Source of the DNA: Bradyrhizobium ottawaense
Lineage (GTDB): Bacteria > Pseudomonadota > Alphaproteobacteria > Rhizobiales > Xanthobacteraceae
Reading direction: 5' to 3'
Assembly: GCF_900099825.1 (NCBI RefSeq)
Contig: NZ_LT629693.1
Location: 2,170,001-2,234,000 of the forward strand
Length of the DNA: 64,000 bases
Shown here: piece by piece, positions 1-9,181 of the stretch
How the letters are laid out: each line of letters begins with the position of its first letter
How positions within the stretch are numbered: the stretch's first letter is position 1
Notes under the pieces: generated by a model
Told to the model about the DNA's origin: nothing
Database searches by the model: none
Seen by the model: only the letters and a program-made list of their open reading frames with translations
Made by a program: the position numbers and the translations under genes

Positions 1-727
1 CATTGATATAGGCACATCGATCGGAGAGTAGAAATACCGCCAAGTCAGCAAGTTCAGTGCGATCGCCGTTCCGGCGCATCGGAATCTTGTCCGTCGCCAA
101 CGTGCCGCCCGCCATACTCCACGACCCCCGGGCTACGCTGTTCTCGACCCGAAAGGGTCCCGGCGCTATGGCATTGAGCCGGATTCCCCTCGGCCCCCAC
201 TCCACCGCAAGACCCTTCGTCATGGCGGCAATTCCTGCTTTGGACATCGAAGACGGCGTCACAAAGGGAGAGCCCGTCCAGACCCATGTGGCAAGAATCG
301 AGAGGACCGTTCCCTCGTGACCGCTCGCAATCCAGCGCTTGCCAATGGCATTGGTCACGTAAAACGTACCGTGCAGTACGATGTTGGCAACTGCATCGAA
401 ACCGCGAGGGCTGAGATCTTCGGTTCGCGAGATGAAGTTGCCGGCCGCATTGTTGACAAGCCCATCCAGCGGGCCGTCGCGCCAAAGCTGCTCGACCACC
501 GCCTCAATCTGATCCGGTACGCGGATGTCCAGCTCGTACGCCTTTACTTTGCCACCGGTGTCCTTGATCAACTCTTCAGCCGCCTCGTCGAGCACCGCCT
601 TTCGGCGGCCGGCGATCGCAACTTCGGCGCCCAGTTCGAGAACGCGGCGGGCCATCGACTTGCCGAGCCCGGTGCCGCCACCCGTTACAAGAATGCGCTT
701 ACCCTCTAAGAGATTTGCCTCAAACAT
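1..727 (-). CDS. SDR family oxidoreductase, 2,4-dienoyl-CoA reductase-like (3' end cut by window edge)
   Basis: The minus-strand frame from the ATG at 727 is open to base 1, giving 242 codons. The N-terminus carries a Rossmann TGGGTGLG motif, followed by NNAAG near residue 92, a SMSKAG segment holding the catalytic Lys and an NAIAPGP loop. The stretch VWTGSPFVTP before SMSKAG resembles dienoyl-CoA reductases rather than classical YxxxK SDRs. It is a close paralog of the next gene (877-1668), 149 bp away on the same strand, and is probably transcribed with it. NAD(P)-dependent reduction of an enoyl- or dienoyl-CoA is inferred from the family; the substrate is unknown. Confidence 0.85.
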   Translation of the reverse strand, partial: MFEANLLEGKRILVTGGGTGLGKSMARRVLELGAEVAIAGRRKAVLDEAAEELIKDTGGKVKAYELDIRVPDQIEAVVEQLWRDGPLDGLVNNAAGNFISRTEDLSPRGFDAVANIVLHGTFYVTNAIGKRWIASGHEGTVLSILATWVWTGSPFVTPSSMSKAGIAAMTKGLAVEWGPRGIRLNAIAPGPFRVENSVARGSWSMAGGTLATDKIPMRRNGDRTELADLAVFLLSDRCAYIN

Positions 728-876
728 CACAATTTCTCCCGTCACTGACTTCGGCGCAAACTAAATGGGCGCAACTACGGACCTCACACTGACCTTGCGC
801 CTGCGTGCAATCATACATGCGGCAACTTCGCATCAAGTGATGCGCGAAAGCGCCTTCTCGAATCGAAATGCCTCGC

Positions 877-1668
877 TCATCGCTTGCGCAACGCCTTCCA
901 ATCTTCGTCCGGCATGTTCGCGTGCCGCGTGAACGTGCCCGCCCCGTTGAGCCACTGGCCGCCATCGATGGCGATGATCTCACCGGTAAGGTAGGCGCAC
1001 CGATCCGAAAGCAGGAACACGGCCAGGTTGGCGAGTTCTCCCGGTTCGCTATTCCGACGCATCGGAATCGCATCGGTGTCGATTGATCCGCCGCCCGTGC
1101 CTAGCGCCATTGCATTGACACGGATACCCTTGGGTCCCCACTCGACCGCCAATCCCTGTGTCATGGCGGCGATGCCCGCTTTCGACATGGAAGTTGGCGT
1201 GACAAATGCTGATCCAGTCCAGACGTACGTTGCAACGACTGATACGATCGAACCCTGGCGTCCGCTGGCGATCCAGCGCTTTCCGACAGCACTCGTCACG
1301 TAGAACGCGCCATGCATCACCGTATCAGCGATTGTGTCGAACTCGTCGGGATTGATATCTTCCGTGCGCGACACGAACATGTCGTCTGCATAGCTGACAA
1401 GCCCGTCGAGCGGACCGTCAGCCCATATTTTGCCGATGACGTTATCGACGGCAGCGCCCACGCTGACATCAAGCTCGTGGCTCGCTATCCTACCACCACC
1501 CACGCTTGACAGTTCGCGCACCGCGTCGTCCAACTCTGACTTTTCACGTCCGACAAGCGTCACAACTGCCCCGAGCTCAAGGAGGCGCCGGCTTATCGTC
1601 TTTGCGAGCCCGGTTCCACCACCGGTTACCAGGATCCGCTTACCCTGCAGAAGGTCATTTTGAAACAT
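877..1668 (-). CDS. SDR family oxidoreductase, divergent paralog with altered cofactor loop
   Basis: This 263-residue SDR has a TGGGTGLA Rossmann motif at residues 15-22 and SMSKAG with K163. Start 1668 aligns with the start of the neighbouring SDR; an upstream in-frame start at 1731 would add 21 atypical residues. The NNAAG motif of the paralog is replaced by SYADD at residues 92-96, and the usual NAIAPGP loop reads NAMALGT, so cofactor binding or catalysis may be changed. The C-terminus keeps the GEIIAIDGG segment. A GGAAAC-N6-GTTTCT palindrome lies 95 bp upstream and probably controls both SDRs. Whether it is an active enzyme is unclear. Confidence 0.8.
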   Translation of the reverse strand: MFQNDLLQGKRILVTGGGTGLAKTISRRLLELGAVVTLVGREKSELDDAVRELSSVGGGRIASHELDVSVGAAVDNVIGKIWADGPLDGLVSYADDMFVSRTEDINPDEFDTIADTVMHGAFYVTSAVGKRWIASGRQGSIVSVVATYVWTGSAFVTPTSMSKAGIAAMTQGLAVEWGPKGIRVNAMALGTGGGSIDTDAIPMRRNSEPGELANLAVFLLSDRCAYLTGEIIAIDGGQWLNGAGTFTRHANMPDEDWKALRKR

Positions 1669-1762
1669 CGCCTGATCTCCGAGACGCGAATGAAGCGTTT
1701 GCCCTGTTTCCAACTGAGTTCTAATGAACACGGACGCAACCGCGCCTGAGTCAGCTCAGATC

Positions 1763-1780
1763 GGAAACAGGTCTGTTTCT
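1763..1780. promoter_or_regulatory. Inverted-repeat operator upstream of the SDR pair
   Basis: The sequence GGAAACAGGTCTGTTTCT is an imperfect palindrome (GGAAAC-N6-GTTTCT). Closely similar sites occur at 3447-3464 and 8780-8797, each just upstream of another transcription unit of the same block. It is the likely binding site of the TetR regulator at 11043-11693; that assignment is inference. Confidence 0.6.
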
Positions 1781-2165
1781 TCTACTATCCGATCTCAGGC
1801 AGGTCAAGCCTAAGTGAGCCTTTCAGGCGCGAGCGGGTTGAAAATCTACAATCGCTCGACGACCACCCATGGCCCTTGACCGATATGGCTTCGCTGCCTT
1901 GACTGGATGCGGTTCGGTACGGGAGCGTGGCCCGCCCGAGTGCGTAGCGCATCTGACGCGACGCGGACGATCGCAATCTCCGACTGAATGGGGTCACATG
2001 CACCATCATGTCATTGACAGTCCGCGCATCCATTGCGGCCATCGTGCGGACTGGACTACCAAGCGCTTGTTCAACTTTCGAGGCGCCGCGATCGCACTTA
2101 CTCCGTCTCGACTGACGCGCATAGTCGATAACATCGTCAATTCGTCGTGCGCTTTCCAGCGCTGT
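1781..2165. other. Non-coding stretch between SDR operator and CoA-transferase 3' end
   Basis: About 385 bases with only short overlapping open frames on both strands and no recognisable protein similarity. Apart from the operator just to its left I see nothing in it. Confidence 0.5.
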
Positions 2166-3386
2166 CTAACCCTGTTCTCCACTGCCGCTAGAAGTCTCCG
2201 CCAGCTCGATCACTCGAGACCTAGCGAAGCTGTCGATTTCACCCTGGCTGTATCCAAGGAAGGTCAGCACCTCCTGCGTGGACTGCCCATGACGCGGAGG
2301 CGGTGAACCAGGTGTTCGCTTTGCACCGTTGAACACTATCGGTTGCGCTATGGTCTTCAACGCCCCCAACTCTGGATGTTGATAATCGAGCACAATGCCG
2401 CGCGCCACGGTATGCTCATGGTTCAACATATCAGCAATGGAATTGATTGCAGCGCAGGGGACGCCGTTCTCAGTAAGCAAAGGCACCCAATCCTCGGAGG
2501 AGCGCTGGCGGATGAGTTCTTGAACAGCGCTAATGGTAGCTGCCCGGTTCTTCACGCGGTCAGGATTCGTTCGGAACCGAGGATCATCGATCCATGCCTC
2601 TCTCTCGACGGCCTTGCAGAAACGTCGCCAAAGATTGTCGTTCGCGATGCCCAACAGAACCGGCTTATCCGAGGCGTCGAACGCTTGGTACGGACAGAGC
2701 GATTCATGTCCAGACCCGCACTTCTCGGGGAGCATACCCTTCTCCCAAAATATCTGCAGATTGTATCCAAGGAACGCAACGGCTGTTTCGAATAGAGAGA
2801 CTTCAAGGCACGCGCCCTCGCCAGTCTTCGTGCGGTTCATCAGCGCGGCGAGAATTCCCGAAGCGGCATGAGTGCCTGTTGTCTGGTCCACAGGCGAGAA
2901 TGGACTGCGGACCGGCCCCCCTCCCGGCTCGCCGGTCATACTCATGATGCCGCTGAAGGCTTGCGCGATGACATCATAGCCAAGAGCGTTTGCCAGCGGC
3001 CCGGTACGACCAAATCCCGATATGCTGCAGTAGATCAACTTGTCATTGATCGCACGCAGCGTCTCGTAATCGACGCCGAGTCTGCCACTCACACCGGTAC
3101 CGAAACTCTCCACGACGACATCGGAGTCTCTTGCCAATCGGTGAACGATTTCGCGACCGCGAGCCGTCTTCAAATCGACCGCGACGCTCTTCTTATTCCA
3201 GTTGCAGCTCAGAAAAACCGAGCCGGTTGCAGCGCGGAACGGAGGCCACTGCCTTGTTTCGTCACCAACTCCGAGCGGCTCGATCTTGATAATCTCCGCA
3301 CCAAGATCGCCCAAGTACTGCGTACACATGGGACCTGCCAAAACTTTGGTCAGATCCAACACGCGAATTCCTGAGAGTGGCTTCAT
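2166..3386 (-). CDS. CaiB/BaiF (class III) CoA-transferase
   Basis: This 406-residue protein begins GIRVLDLTKVLAGP and has the family signatures GAEIIKIEP, NKKSVAVDLK and SGFGRTGP. D138 in the GYDVIAQA segment is the expected catalytic aspartate. It should move CoA between an acyl-CoA donor and a free carboxylic acid in the cytoplasm. The ATG at 3386 is chosen because family homology starts there; the open frame runs 43 codons further upstream without family similarity. The operator-like palindrome at 3447-3464 lies 61 bp upstream. Its place beside a dienoyl-CoA reductase-like SDR and an AtuA-like gene suggests activation of the acid taken up or released by the neighbouring transporter and esterase. 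Confidence 0.9.
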   Translation of the reverse strand: MKPLSGIRVLDLTKVLAGPMCTQYLGDLGAEIIKIEPLGVGDETRQWPPFRAATGSVFLSCNWNKKSVAVDLKTARGREIVHRLARDSDVVVESFGTGVSGRLGVDYETLRAINDKLIYCSISGFGRTGPLANALGYDVIAQAFSGIMSMTGEPGGGPVRSPFSPVDQTTGTHAASGILAALMNRTKTGEGACLEVSLFETAVAFLGYNLQIFWEKGMLPEKCGSGHESLCPYQAFDASDKPVLLGIANDNLWRRFCKAVEREAWIDDPRFRTNPDRVKNRAATISAVQELIRQRSSEDWVPLLTENGVPCAAINSIADMLNHEHTVARGIVLDYQHPELGALKTIAQPIVFNGAKRTPGSPPPRHGQSTQEVLTFLGYSQGEIDSFARSRVIELAETSSGSGEQG

Positions 3387-3446
3387 CTCGAATGACCTCT
3401 CCGCGCAGACGCCACCGACCGCGGTGCCTGCTGTGACACGTTTTTT

Positions 3447-3464
3447 GGAAACCGAGCTGTTTCT
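3447..3464. promoter_or_regulatory. Inverted-repeat operator upstream of the CoA-transferase
   Basis: GGAAACCGAGCTGTTTCT has the same GGAAAC-N6-GTTTCT arrangement as the sites at 1763-1780 and 8780-8797. It ends about 60 bp upstream of the CoA-transferase ATG, a normal place for a repressor site. Assignment to the local TetR protein is inference. Confidence 0.6.
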
Positions 3465-3515
3465 ATTATGAGCCAACCTCGTAGCTGTCAAGCAAGAAAC
3501 GCGCGGATCGCGCAT

Positions 3516-3827
3516 TGGTCAGAAGCAGGGACGGAACACGAAAGCTTGCGGGCGACGCTGGTCGTTCAGCGGACGATCCGAGGCTGCGGACGATGGCTGG
3601 AAAATTCGCAGCGATGACAGCGAGAGTCTCGTCAGCACGACTGTGGTTGCCGTGCATGCAATAGGTTTCGATCCCACGGCGGCGCGCCGCCTCGATCGCT
3701 TTCGCTTTTCGCTACGAATGGGCGCGCGAAGGATACACACCGACATCGGTCAACGCGCTACGATTGCGATGACAGGAACGCGCGTCATAATGTACAAACT
3801 CTAGTGGCATCTTGCACTTCAGGCGCG
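3516..3827. other. Intergenic stretch, no gene seen
   Basis: About 310 bases between the upstream region of the CoA-transferase and the 3' end of the ABC ATPase gene. The short frames present (under 80 codons) match nothing I recognise, and no clear hairpin terminator is visible. Confidence 0.5.
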
Positions 3828-4907
3828 CTATTCGTCTTCATCCATCTCAAGAAATAGAACGCGCTCTGGCGGCATGCGCACGCCCACTTCCTGGCCAACC
3901 TCGTGAAGAGTAGCGGTGAGAACGACCGCGCGAATTTCCTGCCCGGCAATATCGACAACGTACTCCACGAACCGCCCAGTGAAAGTCGCACTACGTATGG
4001 TGCCAGTCAAACAGTTCGATCCTTCAAATCCGTCGCTCGCGATTTCCACGTGCTCCGGCCGTACCATCATCCAGCGCGCTTGGGCAGGCTCTTCTATCGG
4101 ATTAACACTGATGATGAAACCGAACGCGGTCATCGCCCGATAGCTGTCTCCATTCCGTTCGCACGCATGGCAACGCACTAGATTTGCTTGGCCGAGAAAT
4201 CGGGCGGTGAACACGTTCTTGGGCGTCAGGTAAAGCTCCTTCGGCGTACCCAGCTCGATGATCTCGCCATTTCGCATCAGCGCGATACGGTCTGACATCG
4301 TCAACGCCTCTTCCTGATCATGCGTGACGTAGATTGCAGTCGTATCGATACGCCCCTGAAGATCCCTCAACTCGAAGCGCATCTGCTCGCGCAGCTTGGC
4401 GTCGAGATTCGATAGTGGCTCATCCAGCAAGAGCAGCTTCGATTCCTTCACAATGGCCCGCGCCAGCGCTACACGCTGTTGCTGCCCGCCCGAAAGCTGC
4501 GTCGCCGGACGGTCCGCGAATTTTCCCAAGCCGACGACCTCAAGCGCGCTTTGCACCTTACTCCGCGTTTCTGCCCGCTTAAGGCCCCTTGTCTCCAGCG
4601 GGAACGACACGTTCTCGAACACGGTCATATGAGGCCAGATGGCATAGGATTGGAACACCATGGAGATGTTGCGGCGATGGGTCGGAACCACAATCTGACG
4701 CCCGGAATTGAATACATCATCGCCATCAATGCGGATGACCCCTCCGGTAGGGGTCTCAAGTCCCGCGATCGTGCGTAGCGTCGTGGTTTTTCCGCAGCCA
4801 GAGGGGCCAAGAAGGGTGAAGAATTCTCCTTGTTCGACGTGGAAGTTCACATCGCGCACCGCGCTGTAGCCGCCATAAGCAACGCGCAGGTCATCAACCG
4901 TTAACAT
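3828..4907 (-). CDS. ABC transporter ATP-binding protein, Fe3+/polyamine (FbpC/PotA) type
   Basis: The 359-residue cytoplasmic ATPase energises the permease encoded just upstream. It shows Walker A GPSGCGKTT at residues 34-42, Q-loop VFQSYAIWPHM, signature LSGGQQQRVALARA, Walker B LLLLDEPLSNLDAKLR and H-loop YVTHDQEEA. A C-terminal TOBE-like region follows (about residues 270-359, with MMVRPEHVEI). Start 4907 is set by a GGAAGGGA ribosome-binding site and by alignment. It lies 17 bp after the permease stop, forming the last gene of the esterase / binding protein / permease / ATPase operon. CysA/FbpC/PotA-type ATPases serve several kinds of substrate, so the family does not fix the ligand. Confidence 0.93.
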   Translation of the reverse strand: MLTVDDLRVAYGGYSAVRDVNFHVEQGEFFTLLGPSGCGKTTTLRTIAGLETPTGGVIRIDGDDVFNSGRQIVVPTHRRNISMVFQSYAIWPHMTVFENVSFPLETRGLKRAETRSKVQSALEVVGLGKFADRPATQLSGGQQQRVALARAIVKESKLLLLDEPLSNLDAKLREQMRFELRDLQGRIDTTAIYVTHDQEEALTMSDRIALMRNGEIIELGTPKELYLTPKNVFTARFLGQANLVRCHACERNGDSYRAMTAFGFIISVNPIEEPAQARWMMVRPEHVEIASDGFEGSNCLTGTIRSATFTGRFVEYVVDIAGQEIRAVVLTATLHEVGQEVGVRMPPERVLFLEMDEDE

Positions 4908-4924
4908 AGCTGTCCCTTCCTTCA

Positions 4925-6703
4925 TCAACTCTGCGTCCGGACGCGGGATCGTTCGGCGATGATCTGCCAGCCTGCCACCACGATGAACAATGCGGCCACC
5001 AACCACACGCCGACTGCCGCGGTCTTGGTTGGCTCACCTCCGGCCCAGTAGCCCCACAACAGTACGGGGAGAGTTTGATTATCCAGGCCTTGAAGCATGA
5101 GGGCCGCTGTCAATTCACGCATGGCGTGGGCCAGAACCCAAATCCACACCGCGATCAGCGCTGGTCCCAACAACGGCACCACAATTCGATAGCCGACGCG
5201 TAACCAACCGGCGCCTGCCGTCCTCGCTGCGTCCTCGAGATCAGGGTGCAACTGCATCATGACACTGTTGGTGCTTCTACTCCCAAAGGACAGGAACGTC
5301 GTTGCATAGGCGATGGCAATTATCCAAATCGTGCCGTAGGCACGAAACCATGTCATGGTCGAATAGAGCTGGATCAACGCGACGCTCAGCATCACCCCGG
5401 GGATAGCGACGGGAATGAAGGTCGCTAAGTCGACGATTTTGCGGCCCGGCGCCTTGCTACGCACGACGACCCACGACACCAGCATCGAGAGCACCGTGAC
5501 TGCCGTCGCGGATACGAGCGCGATGACAACGGAATTAAGCGCAGCATGGAATGCAAACTCATTTGCGAAGAATGCACGATGGTTCGCCAGTGACGCGAGG
5601 GAGAGCGCCTCGAGGGAAATTTTTATTTGATAAGGCATCAGGCTGGTCCACAGAAGGACTCCGAGTGGGGCCAAAACGGCAAGGGAGAAGTACAGGAAGA
5701 CCATGCCGATGGCCAACCAGCGCAACCGCTTCAGCTTGAATCGACGCGGGCGAAAGCCTTTCCCAGTCAATGTCACAAATCGGCCCGCGTTTTTCACCGC
5801 GCGCTGGTACCCGAAGGCCATAATGAGCAATAACACGAGAAAGAGCACGGCCATCGCCGACACCATCCCGTAATCTGGCAGTCCAGTCGTGTTTAGATGA
5901 AGCAGCCGGTAGATGCGGCTTGACAAGACGTAAATGCCGACCGGCATGCCGAGCGTTCCAGGCACGTCGAAAACAACGAAAGATATGATGGCAAGAAACA
6001 TGCATGATGCGAGCAGCGCGGGAGTGAGCAGCGGAAGAACAATGCGCCGCATCGTGTACCAGGCACTCGCGCCGGATGCTGCCGCTGCGTCTTCCAGAGT
6101 CGGGTCGATGTTACGAAACGACGGTGCCATCAGCAGGAACGCCGAAGGGACCATTGCGAGGCCCTCGACAAAAATCATGCCGGCCATCGAGTAGATGTTG
6201 AACGGCGACGATTCGAGTCCGAACGCCTCCTGTAAGATCTGATTGAAGAAGCCGGTGCGCGGACCGATAAGCATGGTCCAGCTGATCGCCAGCAACACCG
6301 GTGGGGTAGCGATGGGCAGAATCACGACGGTGCGGATGAGCGGACGGAACGGAATGTCGGTACGCTCGACCAACCAAGCGATTAGCGTTCCGAACGACAT
6401 AGCAATGAGAATGGAGCCAGCGGCGAAAATAAGGGTATTTAGTGTGAGCGAATAGAAGCTTGGATCAAGATAGACGCGCGCGTAGTGGCCGATCGACCAT
6501 CCTGTGCTCAGCGGAAAGCCGGTCGGCTTTAGGCTGCTCGTCAAGAGCATGATGAGAGGTAGTCCGACCATCCAGAAGAGCAGAACTCCAAGTATGATCG
6601 TCGGCCATGCTACAGAGTACCGTCCGCGCTGCCGCAAACGGGTCGAGAAAATGGAGCGCGCTTTCCGACCGCCGTCGTGAGACGTCAAAACGGAATCGTT
6701 CAT
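4925..6703 (-). CDS. ABC transporter permease, fused two-domain FbpB type
   Basis: The 592-residue inner-membrane protein contains two copies of the binding-protein-dependent permease domain, each with several hydrophobic helices. The two EAA loops are visible as EDAAAASGASAWYTMRRIVLP and EDAARTAGAGWLRVGYRIVVP, where the ATPase docks. This double-domain layout is typical of FbpB-like permeases paired with a single FbpC-like ATPase. The start ATG at 6703 shares its A with the TGA stop of the upstream binding-protein gene, so the two are translationally coupled. The operon also has an esterase, which suggests an organic substrate rather than iron, but this is inference. Confidence 0.92.
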   Translation of the reverse strand: MNDSVLTSHDGGRKARSIFSTRLRQRGRYSVAWPTIILGVLLFWMVGLPLIMLLTSSLKPTGFPLSTGWSIGHYARVYLDPSFYSLTLNTLIFAAGSILIAMSFGTLIAWLVERTDIPFRPLIRTVVILPIATPPVLLAISWTMLIGPRTGFFNQILQEAFGLESSPFNIYSMAGMIFVEGLAMVPSAFLLMAPSFRNIDPTLEDAAAASGASAWYTMRRIVLPLLTPALLASCMFLAIISFVVFDVPGTLGMPVGIYVLSSRIYRLLHLNTTGLPDYGMVSAMAVLFLVLLLIMAFGYQRAVKNAGRFVTLTGKGFRPRRFKLKRLRWLAIGMVFLYFSLAVLAPLGVLLWTSLMPYQIKISLEALSLASLANHRAFFANEFAFHAALNSVVIALVSATAVTVLSMLVSWVVVRSKAPGRKIVDLATFIPVAIPGVMLSVALIQLYSTMTWFRAYGTIWIIAIAYATTFLSFGSRSTNSVMMQLHPDLEDAARTAGAGWLRVGYRIVVPLLGPALIAVWIWVLAHAMRELTAALMLQGLDNQTLPVLLWGYWAGGEPTKTAAVGVWLVAALFIVVAGWQIIAERSRVRTQS

Positions 6704-7761
6704 CAGCGGGCCGCTCCTGCGCGTCCGAGTATCTCGGTGAATTCCGCGGTCAACCTTACGACCTCTGGCACCTCCTCCGGCGAGAAGTCGGCAATCTGTC
6801 GCTTCGCGAGGAGATCGGCCGTCCGCGTGCCAGGGATCAGGCGGTTGCCGCGGTCCGTCGCGTCCTCGTATGTGCGGGCCCCTTCGAGCGAACTGAGCCA
6901 CACGGCAAGCAACTTTCCGCCGGCCGGGTTCTGGCTGTTTTTGGGAATGAAGCTGTACAAGGTGCTGATCGGCGTGGGATTGAGAACCTTCAAGCCAAGG
7001 GGGGCGCCGGCTTTTATGGCGGGCTGCGCGCTGTTATACACACCGATGCAAATGTCGTACTCCCCGGCGACGACCTGCTGCGCCATCGTGACGGTTGCCG
7101 GAGAAAGATATGGCTTCTGCTGGGTGAATTTGACGAGATAGTCCCTGGCCTTTTCTTCTCCCCATACCTTCGCAAGCTGAACAAAGGCGGCGGGCCGAAC
7201 CCAAGTGCCGACGCGGCCGCGCCATTTGGGATCAAGCACCTCCTCCCATGAATTCGGTACCTTGTCGTCGGCTACATTTCTTTTGTTCCACAACAGGACA
7301 TGGAAGGGAGCAACATTGATGAGATACTCCGAGTTCGCGTTTGGAGAGAGACTGACACTAACCCCCAATGCTCCCCAGTTCACGCCGAGCAGAACTTTCT
7401 GCTGCGAAAGCGTCCAGACTTGGTCGCTGGTCGAAATGCCGATGTCAGCTGTGGGGGCGTTTGCCTGCGTTTCCTGTATGATGCGTGCCCCAATCGCATT
7501 TGAGTCTATGCGCACGTGACGCACCTGGACGTCCGGGTAGGCTCGATTGAAGACAGCGATAATCCCAGCAATATGCTCAGTCGGCGAACTATCGTACCAG
7601 ATGACTCGGCCCGCTTTGCTCGCTTCTTTCGCAAGAGAGGCGAGATCGGCAGATTGAGCATGAGCGTTGCGTGCACCGACGCTCGCAAGGGCCGGCATGC
7701 TGGATGTCAGCAGAGCGCGGAAGGTCGTCGTTATGAACTTTCTTCGATCAAGCGATTTCAC
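6703..7761 (-). CDS. ABC transporter substrate-binding protein, family 1/Fe3+-type, with Tat signal
   Basis: The 352-residue protein starts with a twin-arginine signal (LDRRKFITTTFRALLTSS) and a likely cleavage after AHA near residue 35, so it is exported folded to the periplasm. The mature part resembles FbpA-like binding proteins, with VIWYDSSPTEHIAGII near its start and a NSWEEVLDPKWRGRVGTW segment. Start is the GTG at 7761, with AGAGGAAA just upstream; no in-frame ATG lies close by. It begins one base after the esterase stop and its own stop overlaps the permease ATG. The ligand is unknown. Confidence 0.9.
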   Translation of the reverse strand: MKSLDRRKFITTTFRALLTSSMPALASVGARNAHAQSADLASLAKEASKAGRVIWYDSSPTEHIAGIIAVFNRAYPDVQVRHVRIDSNAIGARIIQETQANAPTADIGISTSDQVWTLSQQKVLLGVNWGALGVSVSLSPNANSEYLINVAPFHVLLWNKRNVADDKVPNSWEEVLDPKWRGRVGTWVRPAAFVQLAKVWGEEKARDYLVKFTQQKPYLSPATVTMAQQVVAGEYDICIGVYNSAQPAIKAGAPLGLKVLNPTPISTLYSFIPKNSQNPAGGKLLAVWLSSLEGARTYEDATDRGNRLIPGTRTADLLAKRQIADFSPEEVPEVVRLTAEFTEILGRAGAAR

Positions 7762-7762
7762 G

Positions 7763-8701
7763 TCATTTTCCTCTCAGTTCGATGCCGGTCGTTGGCATCG
7801 TTGGCCGCTCTTGGGCCATTATTCGTTCACTGATCCAAGCACCCGCTTGCGCGAGCGCCTCTCGTCCAGCACTGAGCTGCGCGAAATACCATGGAAAAAT
7901 ATGGATCATCTCTGCCCATACCTTCAGGCTGACTTCGCCGCCCGCGATTGCAGTTCGCTCGGCCACGGCCAATGCATCGCTCAGCAAGACCTCATCGCTA
8001 CCAACATGGATGAGGATCGGCGGCATACCCAGATGAGAGCCGAACAGTGGCGACGCCCTCGGGTCGGTCGGCTCTTGCGAGCCCAGATAAATCGACGCGA
8101 GGTGCCGCAAAATCTCGCGACTAAGAACCGGATCGGCACGCCTTCGGAGTTCGTAGGAGCGGCCCGATAACGTCAAGTCTACCCAAGGGCTGATCAGATA
8201 AAGACACCCGACTCGCGGCAAGCCGCGCCTCGCAATTTCCTGCGCGAGCGCGAGCGCGAGACCCCCGCCAGCAGAATCCCCTACGAGGGCAACCCCCGTC
8301 GGGTCCGTCCCCGTTTCGATCAGTCCAAGGTACGACTCGATCGCATCTTCAAGAGCCGCGGGAAACGGTTGCTCGGGAGCGAGCCGATAATCCACGGCAT
8401 AACCGACCGCCTCGGCCGACATTGCCAGCGTTGCGAGCATTGCCGCATGGTCCGCGGCGCTACCACTGGAGTAGCCGCCCGAGTGAAACAGCAAAATAGC
8501 GCGCTTTGCGCTGCAGTTCTCCGGAACGATTCGAAGCGAGGGCACGCCGTTGAACCGAACGCTTTCACGCTGGCATCCCGCTGGCAGCGGGACAGAACAT
8601 CCATAAGACATCTGCGACCGTCTTGCCGTCGCAACTGGCCGCACCACGTCGGGGTCGACGACCTTCTTGAGCATTTCCCGAAGTGCTGCGATCTCCGACA
8701 T
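7763..8701 (-). CDS. Alpha/beta hydrolase, hormone-sensitive-lipase (family IV) esterase type
   Basis: The 312-residue cytoplasmic hydrolase has the HSL layout. An HSGG motif lies at residues 73-76, where most relatives have HGGG. The DYRLAPEQPFPAALED block follows, then nucleophile motif GDSAGG with S143, and Asp and His candidates in SDEVLLSDA and EMIHIFPW. The ATG at 8701 follows a GAGGG ribosome-binding site; an alternative start at 8767 adds 22 unlikely residues. It is the first gene of the ABC importer operon, one base before the binding-protein gene. Cleavage of an imported ester is a reasonable inference. The operator at 8780-8797 sits about 80 bp upstream. Confidence 0.88.
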   Translation of the reverse strand: MSEIAALREMLKKVVDPDVVRPVATARRSQMSYGCSVPLPAGCQRESVRFNGVPSLRIVPENCSAKRAILLFHSGGYSSGSAADHAAMLATLAMSAEAVGYAVDYRLAPEQPFPAALEDAIESYLGLIETGTDPTGVALVGDSAGGGLALALAQEIARRGLPRVGCLYLISPWVDLTLSGRSYELRRRADPVLSREILRHLASIYLGSQEPTDPRASPLFGSHLGMPPILIHVGSDEVLLSDALAVAERTAIAGGEVSLKVWAEMIHIFPWYFAQLSAGREALAQAGAWISERIMAQERPTMPTTGIELRGK

Positions 8702-8779
8702 CCTTGCCCTCAGTAGAACAGCGCGCGGCGCCGCATCCCGCCCTATCGACGCTTGACTATAGAACAAGCAGTCGGTATT

Positions 8780-8797
8780 GGAAACAGTATAGTTTCC
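8780..8797. promoter_or_regulatory. Palindromic operator in the esterase/AtuA divergent region
   Basis: GGAAACAGTATAGTTTCC is a perfect GGAAAC-N6-GTTTCC inverted repeat. It is the best of three similar sites in the first 9 kb. On the plus strand a weak TTGACT-N17-TATTGG promoter-like pair (8753-8781) runs into it. It lies between the divergent esterase/ABC operon and the AtuA-TetR pair, so one repressor could control both directions. A lone GGAAAC half-site occurs near 8943. Confidence 0.65.
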
Positions 8798-9181
8798 GTC
8801 TTGAGTTTTTTTTTGGTCACGATGGCCGCGGCTAACTCACGTATTGGCTCCATGAGGAGACGGTCGCGGGTTGGTGTTGCTCGTCGCTCAAGCAGAATCG
8901 AGTGCGAACAAAGCGTAAGCGCACACGAGGCGGAGCAACTTGGTGGAAACAACAATGGATAGAATCACGACGGGTATTTCGCTATCCCACGCGCGGCCAC
9001 TGTTGGACCAGGTCGTTGAGACACAACTTCGATGCGCGATCCGAAACGCCGTCCCAATCGGAACTGGTGTCCCATCGCTCCCCTGTGCAGCCACCCATCG
9101 TCGCCAGCGGCTCGATGATGGCCGACCGCTTAACGCACAGCGGTTCCTCCCAGCCTCTGCAAACGTCGCCGCGGATCAGCC
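8798..9181. other. Divergent intergenic region, otherwise empty
   Basis: About 380 bases between the palindrome and the AtuA-like ATG. Short frames on both strands match nothing I recognise. It presumably contains the leader of the AtuA-TetR transcript. Confidence 0.45.

Noticed and set aside
54..485. Long minus-strand frame inside the first SDR
   Set aside because: It is out of frame with the SDR, whose reading has all the family motifs; a shadow frame.
1869..2306. Plus-strand open frame of 145 codons
   Set aside because: It runs into the CoA-transferase gene on the other strand, has no ribosome-binding site and no known motif.
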